This document shows positions 1-8,424 of a DNA stretch of 64,000 nt, piece by piece (within the stretch, counting starts at the first letter, position 1; the number at the start of each line of letters is the position of its first letter). This DNA is from an uncultured Flavobacteriales bacterium. GTDB taxonomy: Bacteria; Bacteroidota; Bacteroidia; Flavobacteriales; BACL11. The stretch covers positions 124,001 to 188,000 of the forward strand of contig CAJIYM010000003.1 in the NCBI GenBank assembly GCA_905181635.1, written 5' to 3'. The position numbers and the translations under genes were made by a program. Under the pieces are notes generated by a model. The model did not search any database and was not told the DNA's origin. It saw only the letters and a program-made list of their open reading frames with translations.

Positions 1-1890
1 ATCATAAGTATGATAACCATATGATTTGTTAAAGAATATTTTACCCTCTTTTGCTATAAGAACCTGACAACCAGGAATTGCTTTTTCAGAAATAGCATTT
101 TCAGCAATACTATCTATTTGATAAAGAAATTCAGTGTTTAAACCTATTTCTTCAGCACTCACATAATTCATCCTTACTGCTTTTGTATTTATTCCTAAAT
201 TTATTTCATAATGTTTAGTTGTTACTGGTATTTTACCACTTATTCCTATTCCTCCAAAAATTGCTTGTGCAACTTGTTCTTGTGCAATCTTAGAATTTTG
301 ATATCCTAACAAAATAGCATCAAAATTATTAGTAAACAAAAAGGAATTTATACTATAAGGATTGGCAAAAATTGGCACAATTACTTTAGATTGCAAAGCA
401 ATTGATTGCAAAAGAATATCAGCTTTTTTATTAATTTCGTAAGCTTTCCAAGCATTTGCATTAGACTTATGCACACTGGCTATCACTAAATTATATTTTG
501 ATAATTTACTCAATAGAACTGCTTGCTGACCTATAGATGCTTTTTCAGAAATTGTAAAATGAGTAATAGAAGAATAATTACTTAACATATTTTGAAAATC
601 AATGGATTCCCCTCCAATACCTACTGAAGCAATTCTTAAAGTATCTAAGCGTTTTAGTGGTACTATATTATCATAATTTTGCAATAATGTTATTGAAGAT
701 TTTACTAATTTTTTATCTAATAGCTTTGTTTCAACAGTAATAATCTCATCTTCTACTTTGCTTACATCAATAGCCTTATAATGATCCAATCCCATCCATT
801 TTTTTGCCATTAATATCTTATGGCACCTAGCATCAATTTCGGTTTGTGAGATTTTATTTTCTTTAATTGCTCTCTTTATTTCCTCAATTGCTTTAGGTAC
901 ATTTTCAGCAAAAAGTAACACATCATTTCCAGCTAATAATGCTTTTACATCAACCTCTCCTGGCTCATAAAACTGACTTACTCCCTGCATATTTAGTGCA
1001 TCAGTAATTGTAAGACCAGTAAATCCCATTTCATTTTTCAGCAATCCATTAACAACATTAGGCGATAAGGATACTGATAAATCTTTAGTGTCATCCAATA
1101 CTGGGATATTAATGTGAGCTACCATAATAGAACCCAAACCATTATTAATTAATTTTTTAAAGGGGACTAACTCAACTTTATCCAAACGATACCTCAAATG
1201 TTTAACAACAGGTAATGTTTTATGTGAATCAGCATCCGTATCTCCATGACCAGGGAAATGTTTAGCACAAGCTAACACATGATTATCTTGCATTCCGTTC
1301 ATGTAAGCCATTCCCATTTGAGCCACTTTATAAGGATTCTCACCAAAAGAACGATTATTAATAATTGGATTTTTAGGATTAGAATTTACATCCACAACAG
1401 GAGCAAAATTAATGTGAACACCTAAAAGTTTACATTGTCGAGCAACCTCTACTCCCATTTCATAAATCAAAGCAGTATCCTCAATTGCTCCAAGAGTCAT
1501 TTGCCAAGGAAAACGTAAAGCCGAATCTAGACGCATAGACACCCCCCACTCTGCATCAATTGCAATCATTAATGGAACTTTAGCATGCTGCTGCAAATAA
1601 TTTGTAAAATGAGCTTGCCTTGACGGACCCCCTTGTAAAAACATTACTCCACCAATTTTATAATTCTTAACTAAATCAGTAATTTTTTGCTTATGCAATT
1701 CATCTTTATTAGAATAAGCTGCAACCATGAAAAGCTGAGCAATACGCTCATCAATAGAAAGAGTAGCTATTAAACTATCAGCCCATTGAGTAGAATCACT
1801 TAAAAAAACAGCTTTATTTTGTGCCTGTAAAACATTAGAAAGGCTAATAAAAATACTAGTAAAAATAATTAGAAATAATATTTTTCTCAT
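1..1890 (-). CDS. Secreted GH3 beta-N-acetylglucosaminidase-like protein fused to a beta-lactamase-type domain (partial, 3' end outside window)
   Basis: The ORF track omits this gene because it runs off the left edge; I translated it from the ATG at 1890, and it stays open for 630 codons. It begins with a signal peptide (MRKILFLIIFTSIF...). A family 3 glycoside hydrolase domain follows, with the NagZ-like signatures LMIAIDAEWG and CAKHFPGHGDTDADSH and the catalytic-loop region TDALNMQGV. A GH3 C-terminal-like region comes next. The last visible residues (IAENAISEKAIPGCQVLIAKEGK) read like the start of a class C beta-lactamase/serine hydrolase domain, a fusion known in Bacteroidota. The likely role is peptidoglycan or amino-sugar turnover in the periplasm. 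The serine hydrolase active site lies outside the window. Confidence 0.88.
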   Translation of the reverse strand, partial: MRKILFLIIFTSIFISLSNVLQAQNKAVFLSDSTQWADSLIATLSIDERIAQLFMVAAYSNKDELHKQKITDLVKNYKIGGVMFLQGGPSRQAHFTNYLQQHAKVPLMIAIDAEWGVSMRLDSALRFPWQMTLGAIEDTALIYEMGVEVARQCKLLGVHINFAPVVDVNSNPKNPIINNRSFGENPYKVAQMGMAYMNGMQDNHVLACAKHFPGHGDTDADSHKTLPVVKHLRYRLDKVELVPFKKLINNGLGSIMVAHINIPVLDDTKDLSVSLSPNVVNGLLKNEMGFTGLTITDALNMQGVSQFYEPGEVDVKALLAGNDVLLFAENVPKAIEEIKRAIKENKISQTEIDARCHKILMAKKWMGLDHYKAIDVSKVEDEIITVETKLLDKKLVKSSITLLQNYDNIVPLKRLDTLRIASVGIGGESIDFQNMLSNYSSITHFTISEKASIGQQAVLLSKLSKYNLVIASVHKSNANAWKAYEINKKADILLQSIALQSKVIVPIFANPYSINSFLFTNNFDAILLGYQNSKIAQEQVAQAIFGGIGISGKIPVTTKHYEINLGINTKAVRMNYVSAEEIGLNTEFLYQIDSIAENAISEKAIPGCQVLIAKEGKIFFNKSYGYHTYD

Positions 1891-1996
1891 AGACGGTAAA
1901 GGTAAAAATTGTTTGTTAGTTTTAAAACAATTCTCAATTTGAAAATCATTACTTATTAACGAAAATTATTAAAACCATTTTCTTTATTTTCGCATT

Positions 1997-2236
1997 ATGC
2001 AAGCACCTAAACTACCTTCTTTCTTTAAAGCCCCTAACACAAAATACTTTTCTTTTAAACCAAGGTACTATAACGAAAGAAAAGAAAGAAGAGAGAAGCT
2101 TTTGAAAGAAGAAAAATCTACTTTAAAATTTAAAAGAAATAACATCAAATACACTTCACAAAAAGCGAGAAAATTTAGGATTATATTTCTGATTATTATT
2201 TTATCTTTGCTAGCTTACAAATTAATAATCACTTAA
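1997..2236 (+). CDS. Small basic membrane protein, function unknown
   Basis: A 79-residue protein that I do not recognise. The first 55 residues are strongly basic and lysine/arginine-rich. One hydrophobic segment at the C-terminus (about residues 60-76, FRIIFLIIILSLLAYKL) suggests a tail-anchored inner-membrane protein with a cytoplasmic basic domain. It lies 12 bases upstream of the mutL start on the same strand and is probably cotranscribed. A near-consensus -7 box (TATTTTCG, 1985-1992) ends four bases before its ATG. Codon use looks like that of its neighbours, which favours a real gene. Confidence 0.6.
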   Translation: MQAPKLPSFFKAPNTKYFSFKPRYYNERKERREKLLKEEKSTLKFKRNNIKYTSQKARKFRIIFLIIILSLLAYKLIIT

Positions 2237-2248
2237 GCCTAAATAGCA

Positions 2249-3988
2249 TTGGATATTATACAATTATTACCTGACCATGTGGCTAATCAAATTGCTGCAG
2301 GAGAAGTCATCCAAAGACCTGCTTCTGCTGTAAAAGAAATGCTGGAGAATGCATTAGATGCAGGAAGTAGTGAAATAAAGCTATATGTAAAAGATGCTGG
2401 CAAAACCTTACTTCAAGTAGTAGACAATGGCTGTGGCATGAGCGAAACAGATTTACGTATGTGTTTTGAACGACATGCTACTTCAAAAATAAAAAGTGCG
2501 GATGATTTGTTTATTATACAAACTATGGGATTTAGAGGTGAGGCAATGGCCTCAATTGCTGCAATAGCTCATGTAGAAGCAAATACAAAGTTAACCAAAA
2601 ATGAATTAGGTTCACATTTAGTAATTGAAGGAAGTGAAATTAGAGAACATACTGATTGCTCCACAGCAAACGGAACTTCAATAAAAGTTAAAAACCTATT
2701 TTACAATGTCCCAGCAAGACGTAATTTCTTAAAATCAGATACAGTTGAAATGCGTCATATTACTGAAGAATTTACAAGAATAGCCTTGGCAAATCCGGAG
2801 ATAAAAATGCAACTGTTTCATAATAACAATGAAATTTATCACCTTACAACAGGAAACTTTAGGCAAAGAATAGTAAATATTATTGGAGGAAAAAAAAATG
2901 AAACGTTAGTACCCATTGAAGAACAAACCTCACTGGTAAAATTGAACGGATTTATAGGAAAGCCAGAATCAGCTAAAAGAACTAGAGGTGAACAATACTT
3001 TTTTGTAAATGGTCGGTTTATTAAAAATCACTACTTACATAATGCTGTAAGCAAAGCTTTTGAGGATTTAATTCCAAGCAATTATTTCCCATCTTACTTT
3101 ATTAACCTTCAAATAGATCCTAAACTGATTGACATTAATATTCACCCTACAAAAACAGAAATAAAGTTTGAGGATGAACAAGCAATTTATGCTATTATTA
3201 GGGCTTGTGCAAAACGATCATTAGGACAATATAATATAGCACCTACTTTGGATTTTTCGCAGGAACTTTCCTTGGATATTAGCCAAAGCATGAGTAATGA
3301 AACAATAAAGGAACCACAGATAAAAGTAGATAATTCTTACAATCCTTTTGGAAAAGCTGATGATTTTAGACTGAATGATCATTCTATTTTACAAGAAATA
3401 CAAGTTAAAACTAAGTTTGAAGTAGAAAATATTACTAGTGATGTGATGCAAATTGGAAATAAATACATTGCTTTCACTAATGCGGAAGGCATGGTTTTGT
3501 TACACCAACGCAGAGCACATAAACGCATTTTATTTGAATATTTTAGTGGTGTGCTTTCCAAAAACAAGGGGCAATCTCAGCAGCTATTATTTCCAAAAGA
3601 AATACACCTTAACAAGAAAGATATAACAATTATCAAGCAATTGAAAGGAGATTTGTTAGCCGTAGGGTTTTCATTTAAAATTCGAAAGAATGACAGCATA
3701 GCTATACTTGGAATTCCTGCTGAATGCCAAGAAGAAAATTTACAGTTTGTAATAGAAAGTTTAATTGAACAACACAAGAATAATGAACAACTACAAACTG
3801 CCCAACATAATGGCCTAGCTAATAGCCTAGCTAATAGCCTAGCCATAAACAAACAGAAGAAACTCAGTACTCAAGAGATGCTTACTTTAAAAACTGAATT
3901 ATTAAAATGCATTACCCCAAGTGTATGCCCTTTAGGAAAAGCTACCTTAATTAATTTACAAACTGCCGACTTAGAAAAATATTTTTAA
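2249..3988 (+). CDS. mutL: DNA mismatch repair protein MutL
   Basis: A 579-residue GHKL ATPase that couples mismatch recognition by MutS to downstream repair. The N-terminal ATPase motifs are clear: EMLENALDAG (motif I), VVDNGCGM (motif II) and GFRGEAMASI (motif III). The transducer domain has the typical INIHPTKTEIKF. The start codon must be TTG at 2249, because an in-frame TAA lies at 2240 and no ATG is available. The C-terminal endonuclease motifs are degraded: the expected DQHA-type motif reads LLHQRRAHKRILFE, and the CPHGRP-type motif reads CPLGKAT. Near residue 515 there is a short 12-base tandem repeat encoding LANSLANSLA. The rhomboid gene follows after one base. Confidence 0.96.
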   Translation: MDIIQLLPDHVANQIAAGEVIQRPASAVKEMLENALDAGSSEIKLYVKDAGKTLLQVVDNGCGMSETDLRMCFERHATSKIKSADDLFIIQTMGFRGEAMASIAAIAHVEANTKLTKNELGSHLVIEGSEIREHTDCSTANGTSIKVKNLFYNVPARRNFLKSDTVEMRHITEEFTRIALANPEIKMQLFHNNNEIYHLTTGNFRQRIVNIIGGKKNETLVPIEEQTSLVKLNGFIGKPESAKRTRGEQYFFVNGRFIKNHYLHNAVSKAFEDLIPSNYFPSYFINLQIDPKLIDINIHPTKTEIKFEDEQAIYAIIRACAKRSLGQYNIAPTLDFSQELSLDISQSMSNETIKEPQIKVDNSYNPFGKADDFRLNDHSILQEIQVKTKFEVENITSDVMQIGNKYIAFTNAEGMVLLHQRRAHKRILFEYFSGVLSKNKGQSQQLLFPKEIHLNKKDITIIKQLKGDLLAVGFSFKIRKNDSIAILGIPAECQEENLQFVIESLIEQHKNNEQLQTAQHNGLANSLANSLAINKQKKLSTQEMLTLKTELLKCITPSVCPLGKATLINLQTADLEKYF

Positions 3989-3989
3989 C

Positions 3990-4727
3990 ATGTACAGACC
4001 ATCAAGCTTTAGCCAATTACCCGAAATAGTTAAAAATTTACTTATCATTAATGGTTTGTTTTTTTTAGCAACCATTTCCTTAGAAAGTTACGGAATAAAC
4101 TTTACAAAATGGTTTGCTCTTCATCAGTTTCAGTCTCAGGATTTTATGCCCCACCAGCTAATCACCCATTTGTTTATGCATGGAAATTTTACGCATTTAC
4201 TCTTTAACATGTTTGCTCTTTGGATGTTTGGCAAAACATTAGAAAATGTATGGGGAGGAAAACGATTCTTAACCTATTACATGATAACAGGAATTGGGGC
4301 AGCCTTTGTTCATTTGGCTGTTAGTCAATATGAGATATTAAGCTTACAATCTCAAATTAGCCCAAATGAATTAAGTAATTTACTAGAAAATGGCGGAGGA
4401 CTATTAGCGAACTTTCAGAACTATAGCTATCCATTAATGGGGAAACTAAACTTACTGATTAATGCTCCAACTGTAGGGGCTTCAGGAGCTGTATTTGGTA
4501 TCCTATTGGCTTTTGGAATGCTTTTTCCCAACACTCTGCTTTATATTTATTTTGCGATTCCAATAAAAGCAAAATACTTTGTTATCATTTATGGAATAAT
4601 GGAATTATACGCAGGAATAAGCAATAATCCTGCAGATAATGTTGCTCACTTTGCTCATTTGGGAGGAATGCTATTTGGCTTCATATTATTAAAATATTGG
4701 CAGAAAAATAATACTAAATTTTATTAA
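3990..4727 (+). CDS. Rhomboid family intramembrane serine protease (first of two)
   Basis: A 245-residue polytopic membrane protein. It has the rhomboid HLLFNMFALWMFG segment (H/N oxyanion region), the catalytic serine in GASGAVFG, and the catalytic histidine in the late helix NVAHFAHLGGMLFG. It would cleave transmembrane substrates within the inner membrane; its substrates are unknown. It lies between mutL and a second rhomboid and shares one base with the latter's start (TAATG), which implies translational coupling. The mutL-rhomboid-rhomboid order is a familiar Flavobacteriia arrangement. Confidence 0.93.
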   Translation: MYRPSSFSQLPEIVKNLLIINGLFFLATISLESYGINFTKWFALHQFQSQDFMPHQLITHLFMHGNFTHLLFNMFALWMFGKTLENVWGGKRFLTYYMITGIGAAFVHLAVSQYEILSLQSQISPNELSNLLENGGGLLANFQNYSYPLMGKLNLLINAPTVGASGAVFGILLAFGMLFPNTLLYIYFAIPIKAKYFVIIYGIMELYAGISNNPADNVAHFAHLGGMLFGFILLKYWQKNNTKFY

Positions 4728-5605
4728 TGGATAGTATTCTAAATAACCTGAAACAGGAGTTTAAACAAGGAACGATCTTAAATAAACTCATCTATATAAA
4801 TGTTGGTGTATTTTTACTCTTCAGCATTTTAGGCGTATTCTCTTTTATGTTTCAGTTTAATTTATCGCCTATTTTAGACCAACTTTGTTTACCTGCTGAA
4901 AATAGCAAATTAATTAATCAACCCTGGTCACTCATTACTTATATGTTTCTACACAATGGCTTTTTGCATTTGTTATTTAATATGGTCTGGTTACATTTTG
5001 CAGGAAAGATATTTTTACAATACTTAAATCCTAAACAACTACTCAGTACCTATATACTTGGTGGTATTTCAGGAGGAATAATTTTTATTATTTCCTATAA
5101 TTATATTCCTGCTTTAGCTATTTACACAAAAGAAGCACAAGCTTTAGGAGCATCAGCCGCAGTACTTGCTATTATTGCAGCTATTGCAACCTACATACCT
5201 AATTACAGCGTTCGCTTACCATTTATAGGAATTGTCAAATTAAAACACATAGCTATTTTCAGTGTTATGTTAGATTTATTAAGTATTCCTAAAGGAAATG
5301 CAGGAGGACATATTGCACATTTAGGAGGAGCACTATTTGGACACCTTTATATCAAGCAATTACAAAAAGAAAATGGTTTTTCAATTGGATTTACAAAATG
5401 GATAAATAATATAGCTAATTGGTTTAAGCCTAAAAATAAACTTAAAACAGTACATAAAAGAAAAAAAACAGATTCACAATATAATACTGAAAAGTCAGCA
5501 CAACAAATAGCTGTAGATATAGTTTTAGAGAAAATATCAAAATCAGGATATGAAAGCTTAAGTAAAGTTGAAAAAGCAACTTTATTTAGTGCTAGTAAGA
5601 AATAA
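4727..5605 (+). CDS. Rhomboid family intramembrane serine protease (second) with cytoplasmic C-terminal tail
   Basis: A 292-residue rhomboid. The HLLFNMVWLHFAG segment, the catalytic serine in GASAAV (GxSx) and the histidine in GGHIAHLGGALFGH are all present, so both tandem rhomboids look active. A basic hydrophilic extension (residues about 225-292) ends in YESLSKVEKATLFSASKK, a tail seen on Flavobacteriales rhomboids and resembling DUF6576. The ATG overlaps the stop of the upstream rhomboid by one base. The two copies are quite different in sequence, so this is an old duplication rather than a recent one. Confidence 0.92.
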   Translation: MDSILNNLKQEFKQGTILNKLIYINVGVFLLFSILGVFSFMFQFNLSPILDQLCLPAENSKLINQPWSLITYMFLHNGFLHLLFNMVWLHFAGKIFLQYLNPKQLLSTYILGGISGGIIFIISYNYIPALAIYTKEAQALGASAAVLAIIAAIATYIPNYSVRLPFIGIVKLKHIAIFSVMLDLLSIPKGNAGGHIAHLGGALFGHLYIKQLQKENGFSIGFTKWINNIANWFKPKNKLKTVHKRKKTDSQYNTEKSAQQIAVDIVLEKISKSGYESLSKVEKATLFSASKK

Positions 5606-5606
5606 G

Positions 5607-6656
5607 ATGAAAGGACTTACACTAATTAATAAAATCCTTTATCTGACAAATTCTATTTGCTTACTATTTTTACTTTTATCCTACTTATCTCCTTATATAA
5701 GTCCCACATTTTTCTGGCCTATTTCTTTTTTTGGTTTGCTGTTTCCTATTTTTTATATTGTAAATTTTTTATTTCTTATTTATTGGTTTATTGGTTTAAA
5801 AAAACAAATTTGGGCAAATATTATAATATTGTTAGTTGGCATACAATACATAGGTTTATTTTTCGGCACTCAGCCTAAAAAAACTGAAAATACTGACAGC
5901 ATCAAAGTACTTACCTATAATGTTCGTCTTTTTAATCGCTATGGATGGATAGAAAAAGCTGATATTAAATCTGAAATAGTTTCTTTTTTTAAAACTGAAA
6001 ATGCAGACATACTTTGCATACAAGAATTTTATACCTCAGATGAAATTCCAACTTTAAATCACCCACATAAACACATAGGTTTACAAAGCAAAAAAAATCA
6101 ATGGCACATGGCTATTTACAGTAATTTCCCACAAATAAACAAATCGACTGTAAGCATAAAAGGGGAGCGCATGAACAATACTTGCATTTATTCCGACCTT
6201 ATTATAGGTATTGATACATTACGAGTTTACAATATTCATTTAGCTTCTAATTGGTTTAAGAATAGTGATTATTCATTTTTGCAAAATCCTAAAAAAGAAA
6301 CATTGAAAAAAGGTATACAAGGGATAGTTGAAAGGATGAAGAGTAGCTATAAAAAAAGAGCTGGAGAAGCCAAAGCAATTAAAGAACATATGAAAACTTC
6401 ACCCTATCCTATTATTGTGTGTGGAGATTTTAACGATACTCCACTTTCCTACGCTTACAACACTATTAGTAAAAACTTAAAAGATGCTTTTAAAGAGTCA
6501 GGAAAAGGAATTGGACAAAGTTTTGTAAAAATACCTACCTTACGAATCGATTATATTTTGCATAATGAAAAATTTAAAAGCTATAATTATTTAAGACACA
6601 AGCAAAAGCTTTCCGACCATTACGCTATAAGCTGTAAAATAGAGATAAATAATTAA
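5607..6656 (+). CDS. Endonuclease/exonuclease/phosphatase (EEP) family membrane-anchored hydrolase
   Basis: I prefer the ATG at 5607, one base after the upstream stop, over the track start at 5568, which would overlap the rhomboid gene by 38 bases. The 349-residue product starts with about three hydrophobic helices and then has an EEP metallohydrolase fold. Metal-binding and catalytic motifs are visible: LTYNVRLFNR, ADILCIQEFY, YNIHLAS, VCGDFNDTPLSYAY and the final LSDHYAISC. The substrate (nucleic acid, phospholipid or another phosphodiester) cannot be told from sequence. This is the last gene of the mutL-rhomboid-rhomboid group and converges on the YbbR-like gene, which ends one base away. 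Confidence 0.9.
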   Translation: MKGLTLINKILYLTNSICLLFLLLSYLSPYISPTFFWPISFFGLLFPIFYIVNFLFLIYWFIGLKKQIWANIIILLVGIQYIGLFFGTQPKKTENTDSIKVLTYNVRLFNRYGWIEKADIKSEIVSFFKTENADILCIQEFYTSDEIPTLNHPHKHIGLQSKKNQWHMAIYSNFPQINKSTVSIKGERMNNTCIYSDLIIGIDTLRVYNIHLASNWFKNSDYSFLQNPKKETLKKGIQGIVERMKSSYKKRAGEAKAIKEHMKTSPYPIIVCGDFNDTPLSYAYNTISKNLKDAFKESGKGIGQSFVKIPTLRIDYILHNEKFKSYNYLRHKQKLSDHYAISCKIEINN

Positions 6657-7640
6657 TTACTTCTTAATCATTAAGAACTCAACCCTTGAAGGATACACTC
6701 TTTGCAACTGAATAAAGGAAGGTAAGTTCTCTATCTCAACATCTAATGATGAATTTTCGGCAGAAATAAGAGAAGCATCTACTTTTAATGTTAAAAAATC
6801 AGTTTGCAGCATACTATATTTATTTTTTGGAGCCCTAAGAGTTACTTGTACTTTCTGAGGAAATAACTTAATAGTATAACCCTTTTTAAGATTTACTACT
6901 TGGACATTGTATTCAATAAGCTGCTCCACAAAAGACTCTAACGTAATTATAACCTCAATATTTTTAATTTTACATTGCACCTCTTCAGGAATACTTAGTG
7001 ATAAATTACTGTTATTGCTTTCACTAAGGTCTGTCAATAAAAGTTCTTTTGTATCAATAAAATCTATAGTATCTAATTGTTTTTTTTCTCCATAAATAAT
7101 AACACTATCAGGAACTAAAATAATCGGATTTGCAAACCAAATATCAGACTGCAAACTAATAGTTTGATTAAGTTTAATAGCAACTTTCTTTCTGGCTTTA
7201 TTTCTAAAGGATATAACTAACCTTTCTGGGCTTATGTCAATTAATTCCATTGAACTAGAAATAATTTCAACGATAGGTTTTCGCTTAGAGTTCATTATCC
7301 AAAACACCTCACTACCTCCTTTATTAGGCTTGGTGTTTGCCTTATCAATATCCAAACTTAGTTTGGAAAAACTAAATAGATTATAAAATAAAATAGAAAA
7401 TCCAGGAGCTTTTACTCTAACCTCAACAAAATCAGCAGCTGGAATGGAAACTAATTTATCATCTGGAAAGTTACTATAAATAAGGGGTATTTTTAAGGTG
7501 GTTTCATGTTGCTTGGACAACATACTTAAAAACCAAAATGAGAAAGAAATAATGAGGAATAAAAAGTAAGTACTTAACTTTTTATTATTTGATGCTAACT
7601 TAAAAAAAATACTTATTCTGTTTTTTAAGCTCTCGATCAT
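6657..7640 (-). CDS. YbbR-like domain protein (CdaR-like)
   Basis: A 327-residue protein with one N-terminal transmembrane helix (about residues 23-42, STYFLFLIISFSFWFLSML). Extracytoplasmic YbbR-type beta repeats follow (for example LKIPLIYSNFPDDKLV and YNVQVVNLKKGYTIKLFPQKVQVTLRAPK). In Firmicutes, CdaR regulates a c-di-AMP cyclase; no cyclase gene is seen here, so the role is open. It lies two bases downstream of yajC in a block with DUF1573 and nusB. In many Flavobacteriia coaE follows this gene, but here the next gene is the unrelated convergent EEP hydrolase. Confidence 0.85.
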   Translation of the reverse strand: MIESLKNRISIFFKLASNNKKLSTYFLFLIISFSFWFLSMLSKQHETTLKIPLIYSNFPDDKLVSIPAADFVEVRVKAPGFSILFYNLFSFSKLSLDIDKANTKPNKGGSEVFWIMNSKRKPIVEIISSSMELIDISPERLVISFRNKARKKVAIKLNQTISLQSDIWFANPIILVPDSVIIYGEKKQLDTIDFIDTKELLLTDLSESNNSNLSLSIPEEVQCKIKNIEVIITLESFVEQLIEYNVQVVNLKKGYTIKLFPQKVQVTLRAPKNKYSMLQTDFLTLKVDASLISAENSSLDVEIENLPSFIQLQRVYPSRVEFLMIKK

Positions 7641-7642
7641 TA

Positions 7643-7936
7643 TTATTTTTCTATACCTGACTCACCTGTCATTGAAACTGCAGTTTTAGCTACTTTTAAG
7701 TTAGTGCCCCCATGCACTTCGATAACAACAGCATCCTCCTTAACATCAGTAACTTTACCATAAATACCGCCTATGGTAACTACTGAATCTCCAGTTTTTA
7801 ATGCTGAACGGTACTCACGCTCTTGCTTTTGTTTTTTTATTTGTGGACGAATCATAAAAAAATACATTACGGCAAATATCAAACCAAACATAATTAATGA
7901 TGAAGTTCCCGTTCCTGCTGATTGTAATAATATCAT
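7643..7936 (-). CDS. yajC: Sec translocase accessory subunit YajC
   Basis: A 97-residue single-pass membrane protein with the YajC hallmark RPQIKKQKQEREYRSALKTGDSVVTIGGIYGKV (quoted in part: FMIRPQIKKQKQ then GDSVVTIGGIYG). It associates with SecDF at the inner membrane. The N-terminal helix spans about residues 12-28. It is two bases after the DUF1573 gene and two bases before the YbbR gene, so the three are certainly cotranscribed. Length and sequence are ordinary for the family. Confidence 0.95.
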   Translation of the reverse strand: MILLQSAGTGTSSLIMFGLIFAVMYFFMIRPQIKKQKQEREYRSALKTGDSVVTIGGIYGKVTDVKEDAVVIEVHGGTNLKVAKTAVSMTGESGIEK

Positions 7937-7938
7937 AC

Positions 7939-8394
7939 TTATTTTTTTTGAGGAATAATTACATTCCCATTTATAGTTATCACTTTAGTGTTTGGTATTG
8001 CATTACTCACAAAAGTAACGGTTTTATTTTGTTTTCCTGATTTTCCTGCGCTATTAAAAGTAACTTTAATCACAGCCTCTTCCCCATTTGCAATTGGATT
8101 TTTTGGCCACTCAGGAACTGTACAACCACAACTTCCTTTTGCAGCTGTAATGATTAGGTCTGCACCTCCAGTATTTTTTAAAATAAAGTCATGTGTAACT
8201 GATTCACCTTGTAGCATTTCACCAAAATCGTATCTAGTTTCTAGCATTTCAATATTAGGGGTTAATACTTTTTTAGCTATTCTATTTGCTGTAAGAGGAC
8301 TATTCACTAAGTCGGTAGTTATTGTTTTCTCATCTGATGAAGAAACACAAGAAATTAAAGTTAAGGATAATAATAATGAGATAAGTTGCTTCAT
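7939..8394 (-). CDS. DUF1573 lipoprotein
   Basis: The track start at 8412 is a TTG lying inside a TAnnTTTG promoter box (8410-8417), so the ATG at 8394 is the better start and gives 151 residues. The N-terminus MKQLISLLLSLTLISC is a lipoprotein signal with the lipidated cysteine. The mature part has the DUF1573 Ig-like beta fold: FGEMLQGESVTHDFILKNTG, CGCTVPEWPKNPI and VTFNSAGKSGKQNKTVTF. The exact function is unknown. It lies between nusB and yajC, as in many Bacteroidota. Confidence 0.9.
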   Translation of the reverse strand: MKQLISLLLSLTLISCVSSSDEKTITTDLVNSPLTANRIAKKVLTPNIEMLETRYDFGEMLQGESVTHDFILKNTGGADLIITAAKGSCGCTVPEWPKNPIANGEEAVIKVTFNSAGKSGKQNKTVTFVSNAIPNTKVITINGNVIIPQKK

Positions 8395-8409
8395 TTTATT
8401 TATTTGATT

Positions 8410-8417
8410 CAAAAGTA
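8410..8417 (-). promoter_or_regulatory. Predicted -7 promoter box for the DUF1573-yajC-YbbR genes
   Basis: On the minus strand the box reads TACTTTTG, an exact match to TAnnTTTG, 15 bases before the ATG at 8394. A possible TTG -33 element lies at 8442-8444, with a rather long 24-base spacer. Confidence 0.5.
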
Positions 8418-8424
8418 AGGTTTT

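Noticed and set aside
7988-8407. 139-aa ORF on the + strand
   Set aside because: Antisense to the DUF1573 lipoprotein gene, whose motifs and promoter are clear.
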